NCBI RefSeq assembly: GCF_014633365.1
Contig: NW_026267104.1
Span: 186,001-250,000 of the forward strand
Reading direction: 5' to 3'
DNA length: 64,000 nt
Source of the DNA: Diospyros lotus
Taxonomy: Eukaryota > Streptophyta > Magnoliopsida > Ericales > Ebenaceae
Positions within the stretch are counted from its first letter, which is position 1; each line of letters begins with the position of its first letter. The position numbers and the translations under genes were made by a program. This document shows, piece by piece, positions 1 to 12,348 of the stretch. The notes beneath the pieces are model-generated. The model saw nothing but the letters and a program-made list of their open reading frames with translations. It was not told where the DNA came from and did no database searches.

Positions 1-3000
1 ATTCTGAATTGTTAAAAACAAATGAGTCAATTTTGAGATAACTGTGATTGAACAAAGTTGACTCTTTCTTGTTTCAAATGTTCTACTATGGACCCATGAC
101 TAAAACTCAAGTTTTCAAAAATTCTCGAAATCCAAATTTGAACTTTTTTGCTGTAATTAGTGTATCAAAATATCGTCTTTCACATGCATTCGGAATCGTT
201 AAAAACAAATGAGTCAATTTTGAGATAACTTTGATTGAACAAAGTTGACTCTTTCTTGTTTCAATTGTTCTACTATGGACCCATGACTAAAACTCAATTT
301 TCAAAACTTCTCGAAATCCAAAATTGAACTTTCTTTAGTGTATTTAGTGTATCAAAATATCGTCTTTCACATACATTCAGAATCGTTAAAAACAAATGAG
401 TCAATTTTGAGATAAGTTTGATTGAACAAAGTTGACTCTTTCTTGTTTCAATTGTTCTACTATGGACCCTTGACTAAAACTCAACTTTTCAAAACTTCCC
501 GAAATCCAAATTTGAACTTTCTTTAGTGTATTTATTGTATCAAAACGTCGTCTTTCAAAATTATTAGGAATCGTCGAAAGCAAATAAGTCAATTTTGAGA
601 TATCGTTGATTGAACAAACTTGAATCTTTCTTGTTTCAAGTGTTCTACTATGGACCCATGGCTAAAACACATGTTTTCAAAACATCCCAAAAATCGAATT
701 TGAACTTTCTTTAGTGTATTTAGTGTATCAAAATATCGTCTTTCACAAAGATTCGGAATCGTTAAAAACAAATGAGTTAATTTTGACATATCTTTGATTG
801 AACAAAGTTGACTCTTTGTTGTTTCAATTGTTCTACTATGGACCCATGGCTAAAACTCAAGTTTTCAAAACTTCTCGAAAGCCAAATTTGAACTTTCTAA
901 AGTGTTTTTAGCGTATCAAAATGTCGTCTTTCACAATTATTAGGAATCTTCAAAAGCAAATAAATCAATTTTGAGATATCGTTGATTGAACAAACTTGAC
1001 TCTTTCTTGTTTCAAGTGTTCTACTATGGACCCATGGCTAAAAGTCATGTTTTCAAATCTTCCCAAAAATCGAATTTGAACTTTCTTTAGTGTATTTAGT
1101 GTATCAAAATATCGTCTTTCCCATAGATTCGAAATCGTCAAAAAGGAATGAGTCAATTTTGAGATATCGTTGATTGAATAAAGTTGAGTCTTTCTTGTTT
1201 CAAGTGTTCTACTATGAACCCATGGCTAAAAGTCATGTTTTCAAAACCTCCCAAAATCCAAATTTGAACTTTCTTTAGTGTATTTAGTGTATCAAAATAT
1301 CGTCTTTCACATAGATTCGGAATCGTTAAAAACAAATGAGTCAATTTTGAGATAACTTTGATTGAACAACGTTGACTCTTTCTTGTTTCAATTGTTCTAC
1401 TATGGACCCATGACTAAAACTCAAGTTTTCAAAACTTCCCGAAATCCAAAATTGAACTTTCTTTTGTGTATTTAGTGTATCAAAATATCGTCTTTCACAT
1501 ACATTCAGAATCGTTAAAAACAAATGAGTCAATTTTGAGATAACTTTGATTGTACAAAGTTGACTCTTTCTTGTTTCAATTGTTCTACTATGGACCCTTG
1601 ACTAAAACTCAAGTTTTCAAAACTTCCCGAAATCCAAATTTGAACTTTCTTTAGTGTATTTAGCGTATCAAAATGTCATCTTTCACAATTATTAGGAATC
1701 GTCGAAAGCAAATAAGTCAATTTTGAGATATCGTTGATTGAACAAACTTGAATCTTTCTTGTTTCAAGTGTTCTACTATGGACCCATGGCTAAAACACAA
1801 GTTTTCAAAACTTCCCAAAAATGGAATTTGAACTTTCTTTAGTGTATTTAGTGTATCAAAATATCTTGTTTCACATAGATTCGGAATTGTTAAAAACAAA
1901 TGAGTTAATTTTGACATATCTTTGATTGAACAAAGTTGACTCTTTGTTGTTTCAATTGTTCTACTATGGACCCATGGCTAAAACTCAAGTTTTCAAAACT
2001 TCTCGAAAGCCAAATTTGAACTTTCAAAAGTGTTTTTAGCGTATCAAAATGTCGTCTTTCACAATTTTTAGGAATCTTCAAAAGCAAATAAATCAATTTT
2101 GAGATATCGTTGATTGAACAAACTTGACTCTTTCTTGTTTCAAGTGTTCTACTATGGACCCATGGCTAAAAGTCATGTTTTCAAATCTTCCCAAAAATCG
2201 AATTTGAACTTTCTTTAGTGTATTTAGTGTATCAAAATATCGTCTTTCACAACGATTCGGAATCGTTAAAAACAAATGAGTTAATTTTGACATATCTTTG
2301 ATTGAACAAAGTTGACTCTTTGTTGTTTCAATTGTTCTACTATGGACCCATGGCTAAAACTCAAGTTTTCAAAACTTCTCGAAAGCCAAATTTGAACTTT
2401 CTAAAGTGTTTTTAGCGTATCAAAATGTCGTCTTTCACAATTATTAGGAATCTTCAAAAGCAAATAAATCAATTTTGAGATATCGTTGATTGAACAAACT
2501 TGACTCTTTCTTGTTTCAAGTGTTCTACTATGGACCCATGGCTAAAAGTCATGTTTACAAATCTTCCCAAAAATCGAATTTGAACTTTCTTTAGTGTATT
2601 TAGTGTATCAAAATATCATCTTTCACATAGATTCGGAATCGTTAAAAACAAATGAGTCAATTTTGAGATAACTTTGATTGAACAACGTTGACTCTTTCTT
2701 GTTTCAATTGTTCTACTATGGACCCATGACTAAAACTCAAGTTTTCAAAACTTCCAGAAATTTAAAATTGAACTTTCTTTTGTGTATTTAGTGTATCAAA
2801 ATATCGTCTTTCACATACATTCAGAATCGTTAAAAACAAATGAGTCAATTTTGAGATAACTTTGATTGAACAAAGTTGACTCTTTCTTGTTTCAATTGTT
2901 CTACTATGGACCCTTGACTAAAACTCAAGTTTTCAAAACTTCCCGAAATCCAAATTTGAACTTTCTTTAGTGTATTTATCGTATGAAAATGTTGTCTTTC

Positions 3001-6000
3001 ACAATTATTAGGAATCGTCGAAAGCAAATAAGTCAATTTTGAGATATCGTTGATTGAACAAACTTGAATCTTTCTTGTTTCAAGTGTTCTACTATGGACC
3101 CATGGCTAAAACACAAGTTTTCAAAACTTGCCAAAAATCGAATTTGAACTTTCTTTAGTGTATTTAGTGTATCAAAATATCTTGTTTCACATAGATTCGG
3201 AATCGTTAAAAACAAATGAGTCAATTTTGAGATAACTTTGATTGAACAAAGTTGACTCTTTCTTGTTTCAAGTGTTCTACTATGGACCCATGGCTAAAAC
3301 ACATGTTTTCAAAACTTCCCAAAAATCGAATTTGAACTTTCTTTAGTGTATTTAGTGTATCAAAATATCTTGTTTCACATAGATTCGGAATCGTTAAAAA
3401 CAAATGAGTCAATTTTGAGATAACTTTGATTGAACAAAGTTGACTCTTTCTTGTTTCAAGTGTTCTACTATGGACCCATGGCTAAAAGTCATGTTTTCAA
3501 AACATCCCAAAAACCGAATTTGAACTTTCTTTAGTGTATTTAGTGTATCAAAATATCGTTTTTCACATAGATTCGGAATCGTTAAAAACAAATTAGTCAA
3601 TTTTGAGATAACTTTGATTGAACAAAGTTGACTCTTTCTTGTTTCAATTGTTCTACTATGGACCCTTGACTAAAACTCAAGTTTTCAAAACTTCCCGAAA
3701 TCCAAATTTGAACTTTCTTTAGTGTATTTATCGTATGAAAATGTTGTCTTTCACAATTATTAGGAATCGTCGAAAGCAAATCAGTCAATTTTGAGATATC
3801 GTTGATTGAACAAACTTGAATCTTTCTTGTTTCAAGTGTTCTACTATGGGCCCATGGCTAAAACACATGTTTTCAAAACTTCCCAAAAATCGAATTTGAA
3901 CTTTCTTTAGTGTATTTAGTGTATCAAAATATCGTCTTTCACATAGATTCAGAATCGTTAAAAACAAATGAATCAATTTTGACATAACTTTGATTGAACA
4001 AAGTTGACTCTTTGTTGTTTCAATTGTTCTACTATGGACCCATGGATCAAACTCAAGTTTTCAAAACTTCCCGAAAGCCAAATTTGAACTTTCTTTAGTG
4101 TTTTTAGCGTATCAAAATGTAGTCTTTCACAATTATTAGGAATATTCAAAAGCAAATAAATCAATTTTGAGATATCGTTGATTGAACAAAGTTGACTCTT
4201 TCTTGTTTCAATTGTTCTACTATGCACCCATGGCGAAAACTCAAGTTTTAAAAACTTCCCGAAAGCCAAATTTGAACTTTCTTTAGTGTATTTAGCATAT
4301 AAAAAATTCGTCTTTCACAATTACTAGGAATCTTCAAAAGCAAATAAGTCAATTTTGAGATATCGTTGATTGAACAAACTTGACTCTTTCTTGTTTCAAG
4401 AGTTCTACTACGGACCCATGGCTAAAACACATGTTTTCAAAACTTCCCAAAAATCGAATTTGAATTTTCTTTTGTGTATTTAGTGTATCAAAATATCGTC
4501 TTTCACATAGATTCAGAATCGTCAAAAACAAATGAGACAATTTTGAGATATCGTTGATTGAATAAAGTTGAGTCTTTCTTGTTTCAAGTGTTCTACTATG
4601 GACCCATGGCTAGAAGTCATGTTTTCGAAACTTCCCAAAAACTGAATTTGAACTTTCTTTAGTGTATCAAAATATCGTCTTTCACATAGATTCGGAATCG
4701 TTAAAAACAAATGAGTCAATTTTGAGATAACTTTGATTGAACAAAGTTGACACTTTCTTGTTTCAATTGTTCTACTATGGACCCATGAGTAAAACTCAAG
4801 TTTTAAAAACTTCCCGAAATCCAAATTTGAACTTTCTTTTATGTATTTAGCGTATCCAAATGTCGTCTTTCACAATTATTAGGAATCGTCAAAAGCAAAT
4901 AAGTTAATTTTGAGATATCGTTGATTGAACAAACTTGACTCTTTCGTGTTTCAAGTGTTCTACTATGGACCCATGCCTGAAACTCAAGTTTTCAAAACTT
5001 TCCGAAATCCAAATTTGAACTTTCTTTAGTGTATTTAGCGTATCAAAATGTCGTCTTCCACAATTATGAGGAATTCTCTAAAGCAAATACGTCAATTTTG
5101 AGATATCGTTGATTGAACAAAGTTGACTCTTTCTTGTTTCAAGTGTTCTACTATGGACCCATGGCTAAAAGTCATGTTTTCAAAACTTCCAAAAAATAGA
5201 ATTTGAGATTTCTTTAGTGTATTTAGTTTATCAAAATATCGTCTTTCACATAGATTCAGAATCCTTAAAAACAAATGAGTCAATTTTGAGATAACTTTGA
5301 TTGAACAAAGTTGACTCTTTCTTGTTTCAATTGTTCTACTTTGGACCCATGACTAAAACTCATGTTTCCAAAACTTCCCGAAATCCAAATTTGAACTGCC
5401 TTTAGTGGATTTATCGTATCAAAATGTCATCTTTCCCAGTTATTAGGAATCGTCAAAAGCAAATAAGTTAATTTTGAGATATCGTTGATTGAACAAACTT
5501 GAGTCTTTCTTGTTTCAAGTGTTCTACTATGGACCCATGCCTGAAACTCAAGTTTTCAAAACTTTCCGAAATCCAAATTTGAACTTTCTCTAGTGTATTT
5601 AACGTATCAAAATGTCGTCTTTCAAAATTATTAGGAATCGTCAAAAGCAAATAAGTCAATTTTCAGATATCGTTGATTGAACAAACTTGGATCTTTCTTG
5701 TTTCAAGTGTTCTACTATGGACCCATGGCTAAAACACATGTTTTCAAGACTTCCCAAAAATCGAATTTGAACTTTCTTTAGTGTATTTAGTGTATCAAAA
5801 TATCGTCTTTCACATAGATTCAGAATCGTTAAAAACAAATGAGTCAATTTTGATATAACTTTGATTGAACAAAGTTGACTCTTTCTTGTTTCAATTGTTC
5901 TACTATGGACCCATGGCTAAAACTCATGTTTTCAAAACTTCCTAAAAATCGAATTTGAATTTTCTTTTGTGTATTTAGTGTATCAAAATATCGTCTTTCA

Positions 6001-9000
6001 CATAGATTCAGAATCGTCAAAAACAAATGAGACAATTTTGAGATATCGTTGATTGAATAAAGTTGAGTCTTTCTTGTTTCAAGTGTTCTACTATGGACCC
6101 ATGGCTAGAAGTCATGTTTTCGAAACTTCCCAAAAACTGAATTTGAACTTTCTTTAGTGTATCAAAATATCGTCTTTCACATAGATTCGGAATCGTTAAA
6201 AACAAATGAGTCAATTTTGAGATAACTTTGATTGAACAAAGTTGACTCTTTCTTGTTTCAATTGTTCTACTATGGACCCATGAGTAAAACTCAAGTTTTA
6301 AAAACTTCCCGAAATCCAAATTTGAACTTTCTTTTATGTATTTAGCGTATCCAAATGTCGTCTTTCACAATTATTAGGAATCGTCAAAAGCAAATAAGTT
6401 AATTTTGAGATATCGTTGATTGAACAAACTTGACTCTTTCGTGTTTCAAGTGTTCTACTATGGACCCATGCCTGAAACTCAAGTTTTCAAAACTTTCCGA
6501 AATCCAAATTTGAACTTTCTTTAGTGTATTTAGCGTATCAAAATGTCGTCTTCCACAATTATTAGGAATTCTCTAAAGCAAATACGTCAATTTTGAGATA
6601 TCGTTGATTGAACAAACTTGACTCTTTCTTGTTTCAAGTGTTCTACTATGGACCCATGGCTAAAAGTCATGTTTTCAAAACTTCCAAAAAATAGAATTTG
6701 AGATTTCTTTAGTGTATTTAGTTTATCAAAATATCGTCTTTCACATAGATTTAGAATCCTTAAAAACAAATGAGTCAATTTTGAGATAACTTTGATTGAA
6801 CAAAGTTGACTCTTTCTTGTTTCAATTGTTCTACTTTGGACCAATGACTAAAACTCATGTTTCAAAAACTTCCCGAAATCCAAATTTGAACTGCCTTTAG
6901 TGGATTTATCGTATCAAAATGTCATCTTTCCCAGTTATTAGGAATCGTCAAAAGCAAATAAGTTAATTTTGAGATATCGTTGATTGAACAAACTTGAGTC
7001 TTTCTTGTTTCAAGTGTTCTACTATGGACCCATGGCTAAAAGTCATGTTTTCAAAACTTCCAAAAAATAGAATTTGAGATTTCTTTAGTGTATTTAGTTT
7101 ATCAAAATATCGTCTTTCACATAGATTCCGAATCCTTAAAAACAAATGAGTCAATTTTGAGATAACTTTGATTGAACAAAGTTGACTCTTTCTTGTTTCA
7201 ATTGTTCTACTTTGGACCAATGACTAAAACTCATGTTTCAAAAACTTCCCGAAATCCAAATTTGAACTGCCTTTAGTGGATTTATCGTATCAAAATGTCA
7301 TCTTTCCCAGTTATTAGGAATCGTCAAAAGCAAATAAGTTAATTTTGAGATATCGTTGATTGAACAAACTTGAGTCTTTCTTGTTTCAAGTGTTCTACTA
7401 TGGACCCATGCCTGAAACTCAAGTTTTCAAAACTTTTCGAAATCCAAATTTGAACTTTCTTTAGTGTATTTAACGTATCAAAATGTCGTCTTTCAAAATT
7501 ATTAGGAATCGTCAAAAGCAAATAAGTCAATTTTCAGATATCGTTGATTGAACAAACTTGGATCTTTCTTGTTTCAAGTGTTCTACTATGGACCCATGGC
7601 TAAAACACATGTTTTCAAAACTTCCCAAAAATCGAATTTGAACTTTCTTTAGTGTATTTAGTGTATCAAAATATCGTCTTTCACATAGATTCAGAATCGT
7701 TAAAAACAAATGAGTCAATTTTGATATAACTTTGATTGAACAAAGTTGACTCTTTCTTGTTTCAATTGTTCTACTATGGACCCATGGCTAAAACTCAAGT
7801 TTTCAAAATTTCCCGAAATCCAAATTTGAACTTTCTTTAGTGTATTTAGTGTATCAAAATATCGTCTTTCACATACATTAGGAATCAATAAAAACAAATG
7901 AGTCAATTTTGAGATAACTTTGATTGAACAAAGTTGACTCTTTCTTGTTTCAATTGTTCTACTATGGACCCATGACTAAAACTCAAGTTTTCAAAACTTC
8001 CCGAAATCCAAATTTGAACTTTCGTTAGTATATTTAGCGTATCAAAATGTCGTCTTTCACAATTATTAGGAATCGTGAAAAGCAAATAAGTCAATTTTGA
8101 GATATCGTTGATTGAACAAACTTGAATCTTTCTTGTTTCAAGTGTTCTACTATGGACCCATGGCTAAAACACATGTTTTCAAAACTTCCCAAAAATCGAA
8201 TTTGAACTTTCTTTAGTGTATTTAGTGTATCAAAATATCGTCTTCCACATAGATTCGGAATCGTCAAAAACAAATGAGTCAATTTTGAGATATCGTTGAT
8301 TGAATAAAGTTCAGTCTTTCTTGTTTCAAGTGTTCTACTATGGACCCATGGCTAAAAGTCATGTTTTGGAAACTTCCCAAAAACCGAATTTGAACTTTCT
8401 TTAGTGTATTTAGTGTATCAAAATATCGTCTTTCACATAGATTCGGAATTGTTAAAAACAAATGAGTCAATTTTGAGATAACTTTGATTGAACAAAGTTG
8501 ACTCTTCCTTGTTTCAATTGTTCTACTATGGACCCATGGCTAAAACTCAAGTTTTCAAAACTTCCCGAAATCCAAATTTGAACTTTCTTTAGTGTATTTA
8601 GCGTATCAAAATGTCGTCTTTCACAATTATTAGGAATCGTGAAAAGCAAATATGTCAATTTTGAGATATCGTTGATTGAACAAACTTGGATCTTTCTTGT
8701 TTCAAGTGTTCTACTATGGACCCATGGCTAAAACACATGTTTTCAAAACTTCCCAAAAATCGAATTTGAACTTTCTTTAGTGTATTTAGTGTATCAAAAT
8801 AACGTCTTTCACATAGATTCGGAATCGTCAAAAAAAAATGAGACAATTTTGAGATATCGTTGATTGAATAAAGTTGAGTCTTTCTTGTTTCAAGTGTTCT
8901 ACCATGGACCCATGGCTAAAAGTCATGTTTTCAAAACTTCCCAAAAACCAAATTTGAACTTTCTTTAGTGTATTTAGTGTATCAAAATATCGTCTTTCAC

Positions 9001-9246
9001 ATAGATTCGGAATCGTCAAAAACAAATGAGTCAATTTTGAGATATCGTTGATTGAACAAACTTGACTCTTTCTTGTTTCAAGTGTTCTGCTTTGGACCCT
9101 TGGCTAAAACACATGTTTTTAAAACTTCCCAAAAATCGAATTTGAACTTTCTTTAGTGTATTTAATGTATCAAAATATCGTCTTTCACATAGAATCGGTC
9201 AAAACTTCACGAAATCCAAATTTGAACTTTCTTTAGTGTATTTAGT
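1..9246. repeat. Satellite array block 1, ~188-bp monomer
   Basis: About 49 head-to-tail monomers of ~188 bp. Landmarks that recur at 188-bp steps are TTGAGATATCGTTGATTGAA, CTACTATGGACCCATGG, GAACTTTCTTTAGTGTATTT and CGTCTTTCACA. Monomers fall into classes: one has AACTCAAGTTTTCAAAAC and an ATTATTAGGAATCGT end, others have ACACATGTTTTC or AGTCATGTTTTC and CATAGATTCGGAATCG. Higher-order copies are visible: offsets of 1128 bp (965 versus 2093), 752 bp (2845 versus 3597) and 1495 bp (4522 versus 6017). Each monomer is open on the minus strand for 63 codons, from TTG to a TGA that overlaps the next TTG, but this is a by-product of shared descent. The block ends exactly at the TSD of the solo LTR at 9247. 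Its length and homogeneity are typical of a plant centromeric satellite; this role is inferred. Confidence 0.97.
4349..7338. repeat. Higher-order segmental duplication within the satellite
   Basis: The block 4349-5467 (about six monomers) recurs as 5844-6962 at an offset of 1495 bp, which is eight monomers minus nine bases. Shared private variants include the GAATTCTCTAAAGCAAATACG junction near 5071 and 6566, and a shortened ACTTTCTTTAGTGTATCAAA segment near 4660 and 6155. A dimer (6587-6962) is then duplicated again at an offset of 376 bp (6963-7338). The next monomers (5468, 5656) reappear at 7339 and 7527. This is a record of recent unequal exchange or replication slippage in the array. 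Confidence 0.85.
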
Positions 9247-12200
9247 TGTCACGACCCGAAATCTGGTATGTCATGACCGGCACTAATCCCTAGGCCCAGC
9301 GGCCCCAAAATGGACTAGTAAGCCTCTTCTCTAGCTCGATTTGAATAAAACAATATTACTGACAAGATATAGAACATGAATAAAATACCAATTCACCTTC
9401 TAACATAATATCTCAATATTTCATATACAGCAGCTGTACAAAATAAGAATATCTATCACACTGCTGTTAATAATACATACCCGATCCCGTATCTCGGGCC
9501 CTTGGCACAATTATGTGCCAACAAAATAAAGACAAAACATCAGACTCTACAACATGGGTATGTCTCCACAGAGCATCCTATAATACATCCGAAATCAAAA
9601 GAGGGTATGATATCATACCAGAAGATCTGCTGGACCAATAATCAAAAGGAGAATTCCCTGAAAATATTTTTAATAAAACGAGGTGAGTCTTGTGGATTCG
9701 CGAGTATAAGGTATGTCATGCCCACTAGGAGAGTATACAATAAAATGCTAGGATGATCATCATGAGTATAATAACGTAATAACAATATAAACAGTGGAAT
9801 TATAAACCATAAGTTAAATAATTTGAGATTTCAAAGGAAAACATAGTGTAGGAAAAATAGGTGCTTAAAGACAACCCCCATAAGTTGTTCCCTAACCACC
9901 CAAGTCCCCTATACTTTTGTATGAGATGCATGCACTGATTCTGAGGACACACTAGTAGAAACTGGCCTAACGCCTATATACACATGCACACAAGTATATA
10001 TATCGGCACATACATCATCATCACACAATATCATCATAAAGGCCCACGTGATAGCAGTGCTGAAACATACTATCCGTGTCTCTCATGGCCTTGGCATGCC
10101 AAGCCTCACAGTACCATGATCTTTTCCTGCTGTGAGTCACCAGGGAATCTACTAGATAGTCCTCTAATAATAATGCAAATAATACCCTAATTTATGCACA
10201 AGTCATAATCATTTATCATTTCATGTGGTGCCTAAAATACACCATATCATTCAATAATTCACATTCTCAAAACAAGAAATCAATTAGGGTATCTTTCAAT
10301 TTATGTCTCTCCCAGTAGGATGAAAATATTTCATGCAAATTAGAAACATTTAAGAGTATTTTTCTATGATCCGCATATAAAAATCATGTACGAGTTATGC
10401 ATATAAAAATTTATACAAGGTTATAATATTTATGAATAAAACAGTATATACGTGCATAATATAAGGTAATCATAACATATCCTGTCTACTCGCCTGGGAA
10501 ATGATGACTCAAGTCCGAGTCTGGGGAGAAGATCAAACAAAATCCTGAGAATCTGAGCCTACAATAAATAGAATGGGGTGTCACATTTAGGTAACAAGAA
10601 TAACGACGTAAAGAAATTACCGAAAATCCTAACCATTGCCTAACACCCTAAATCGATTATTTGGTACCTTGGCCCGCGCAATATTCAAATCTGGCGTCAT
10701 GGAATTCGTCGAGCTAAGCCATCGACTACGTCATCATGTCTCGCTTTGCTTGCTACGCGTAAGTGTATAGTGGAACTACACACCCACTTATAGGCTGCAA
10801 TATCATAATATATATATATATTTACCCATAAACTAGTTTTCTTTTAATATAGATAATATATTTTTTATCTAAATTCCTCCTTTATCAAAAATACATACAT
10901 ATATATATTTATAACTAAATTGATAAATTTTCTTGAAAACTTAATAATTAATTAATAATTTAATAAATGGTTTAAAAGGAATAAATTGCAATATTCTAGC
11001 CTCAGATAAAAGGAATCCATCAGAAATCAGGATTCGAAATAAACCCACGTCATCATCATAGGCTAGCCTAGAACGCACTCGGGGTCAGTCTTACTCGGCC
11101 TCGGGTCGTCTAATAGGGCTTCGTCCTTAGGACTCCGATCAACAAAATGACTCGCCAATCATATCGCCAATTCTAGGAGACCTAAAGAGAACCCAAATTA
11201 AACTGACATCGATATCCCGAGTAGGACCAACCTAACCAAGTCATCCTAGGTTCCCGGACAAGCGACAAGGGAGAACAAGCCGAGTGGGCCAGCCCAAGGG
11301 CTGCCACAATTGGGTCAGTCATGCCCAACACATTGGGCCATCCTAAAACCCAATCGGGCCCCGCCATCCTAGGCTAAAACCTAACCCGACATGCCCAACC
11401 CCAAAAGCCCTCATTTCCTTTTTCCTTATATTTTATTTATTTTTTTATTTTTATTTCCTTTTATTCTTTTTCCTTTCTTTTCTTTTCTTTCTTTTTCTTT
11501 TCTTTTTTCTTTTCTTTCCAACACACTGCCACCGCCGGCGACCGCCGCCGGCCAGCCAAAAATGGCCGACCAATATACCGATACGAAGCCCTCGCCACGA
11601 ATAACAACATATATTAAAATGAAACCCATCGGACGGTCAGATCTTACTAGATCTGAGATTTAATTTTCGGCCGAAAATAGGGGCGAATCTGGCCATCGCC
11701 GTTCGCCGGTCGCCGGCCATTTTTTCGACGATCAGAAACTACCCCGAGGTGCGCAACACTAAGGAGAGCAACATACCCAAAAATGAGAAAGATCGGACGG
11801 CTAGATCTTCGTAGATCTAGAGTCGAAGTTTCAGCCAAAAAGAGAAAAAAATACTGCCAACGTCGCCGGCCACCGTGGCCGGCGATTTCCAGCGATCCAA
11901 GACCGCCACCCAACCCTCTTAAGCAAACCGACCATCATATCCAAGAATCACAAAAATCCAACGGTTGGATCTTCGTAGATCTAACCTCAAACATTCGGCC
12001 AACAAGCCCCATCGCGCCTCAAGCCTCATTTCACGAAAACAACAAGCAAAACAGAGAGGATGAAGCCAAAACACTTACCTCCTTGTAGATCGGGGGCACT
12101 TTAACGGTGAAAGCGAAGTCGGATCAACGATCGAACGGCCGGATCGCTTGGAATCGAAGAAAATCCGAGAGGAAATCAAGAGAAAATAAAAGAGAGAGAG

Positions 12201-12348
12201 AGAGAGATTTTCTGATTTGGGGGGGGGGGGGGGCTGCCGAGCGCCTCCCCCTTTTCTTTTTATATTTTTGTTTTTTTTTTAATTATTATATATATAATTT
12301 AATTAATTTAATTAATTAAGTTTTTTTTTTTTTTTTTGGATCTTTACA
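9247..12348 (-). mobile_element. Solo LTR, family A (3.1 kb), inserted in the satellite
   Basis: The sequence begins TGTCACGACCC and ends GGATCTTTACA on the plus strand, so it has TG...CA ends. It is flanked by the 5-bp duplication TTAGT (9242-9246 and 12349-12353), which reconstitutes the satellite motif TTTAGTGTATC. Sense is the minus strand: it starts TGTAAAGATCC, then has an AT-rich TATA region (about 12254-12300), a C16 tract, a CT microsatellite and a splice-donor-like AGGAGGTAAGTG (near 12078), and ends GGGTCGTGACA. A second copy starts at 55900 on the plus strand and shares the TATA, poly-C, CT-repeat and GGAGGTAAGTG order. No internal region or second LTR is present, so it is a solo LTR left by LTR-LTR recombination. 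The superfamily is probably Ty3/gypsy, not proven. Short open frames inside are low-complexity. Confidence 0.88.

Noticed and set aside
401..592. 63-aa minus-strand open frames in each satellite monomer, for example this one
   Set aside because: They start at TTG, repeat with every monomer, resemble no protein family, and exist only because the monomers are copies of each other.
1..9246. Regular repeats considered as a CRISPR array
   Set aside because: Whole 188-bp units repeat without unique spacers, and the rest of the window is clearly plant nuclear DNA.
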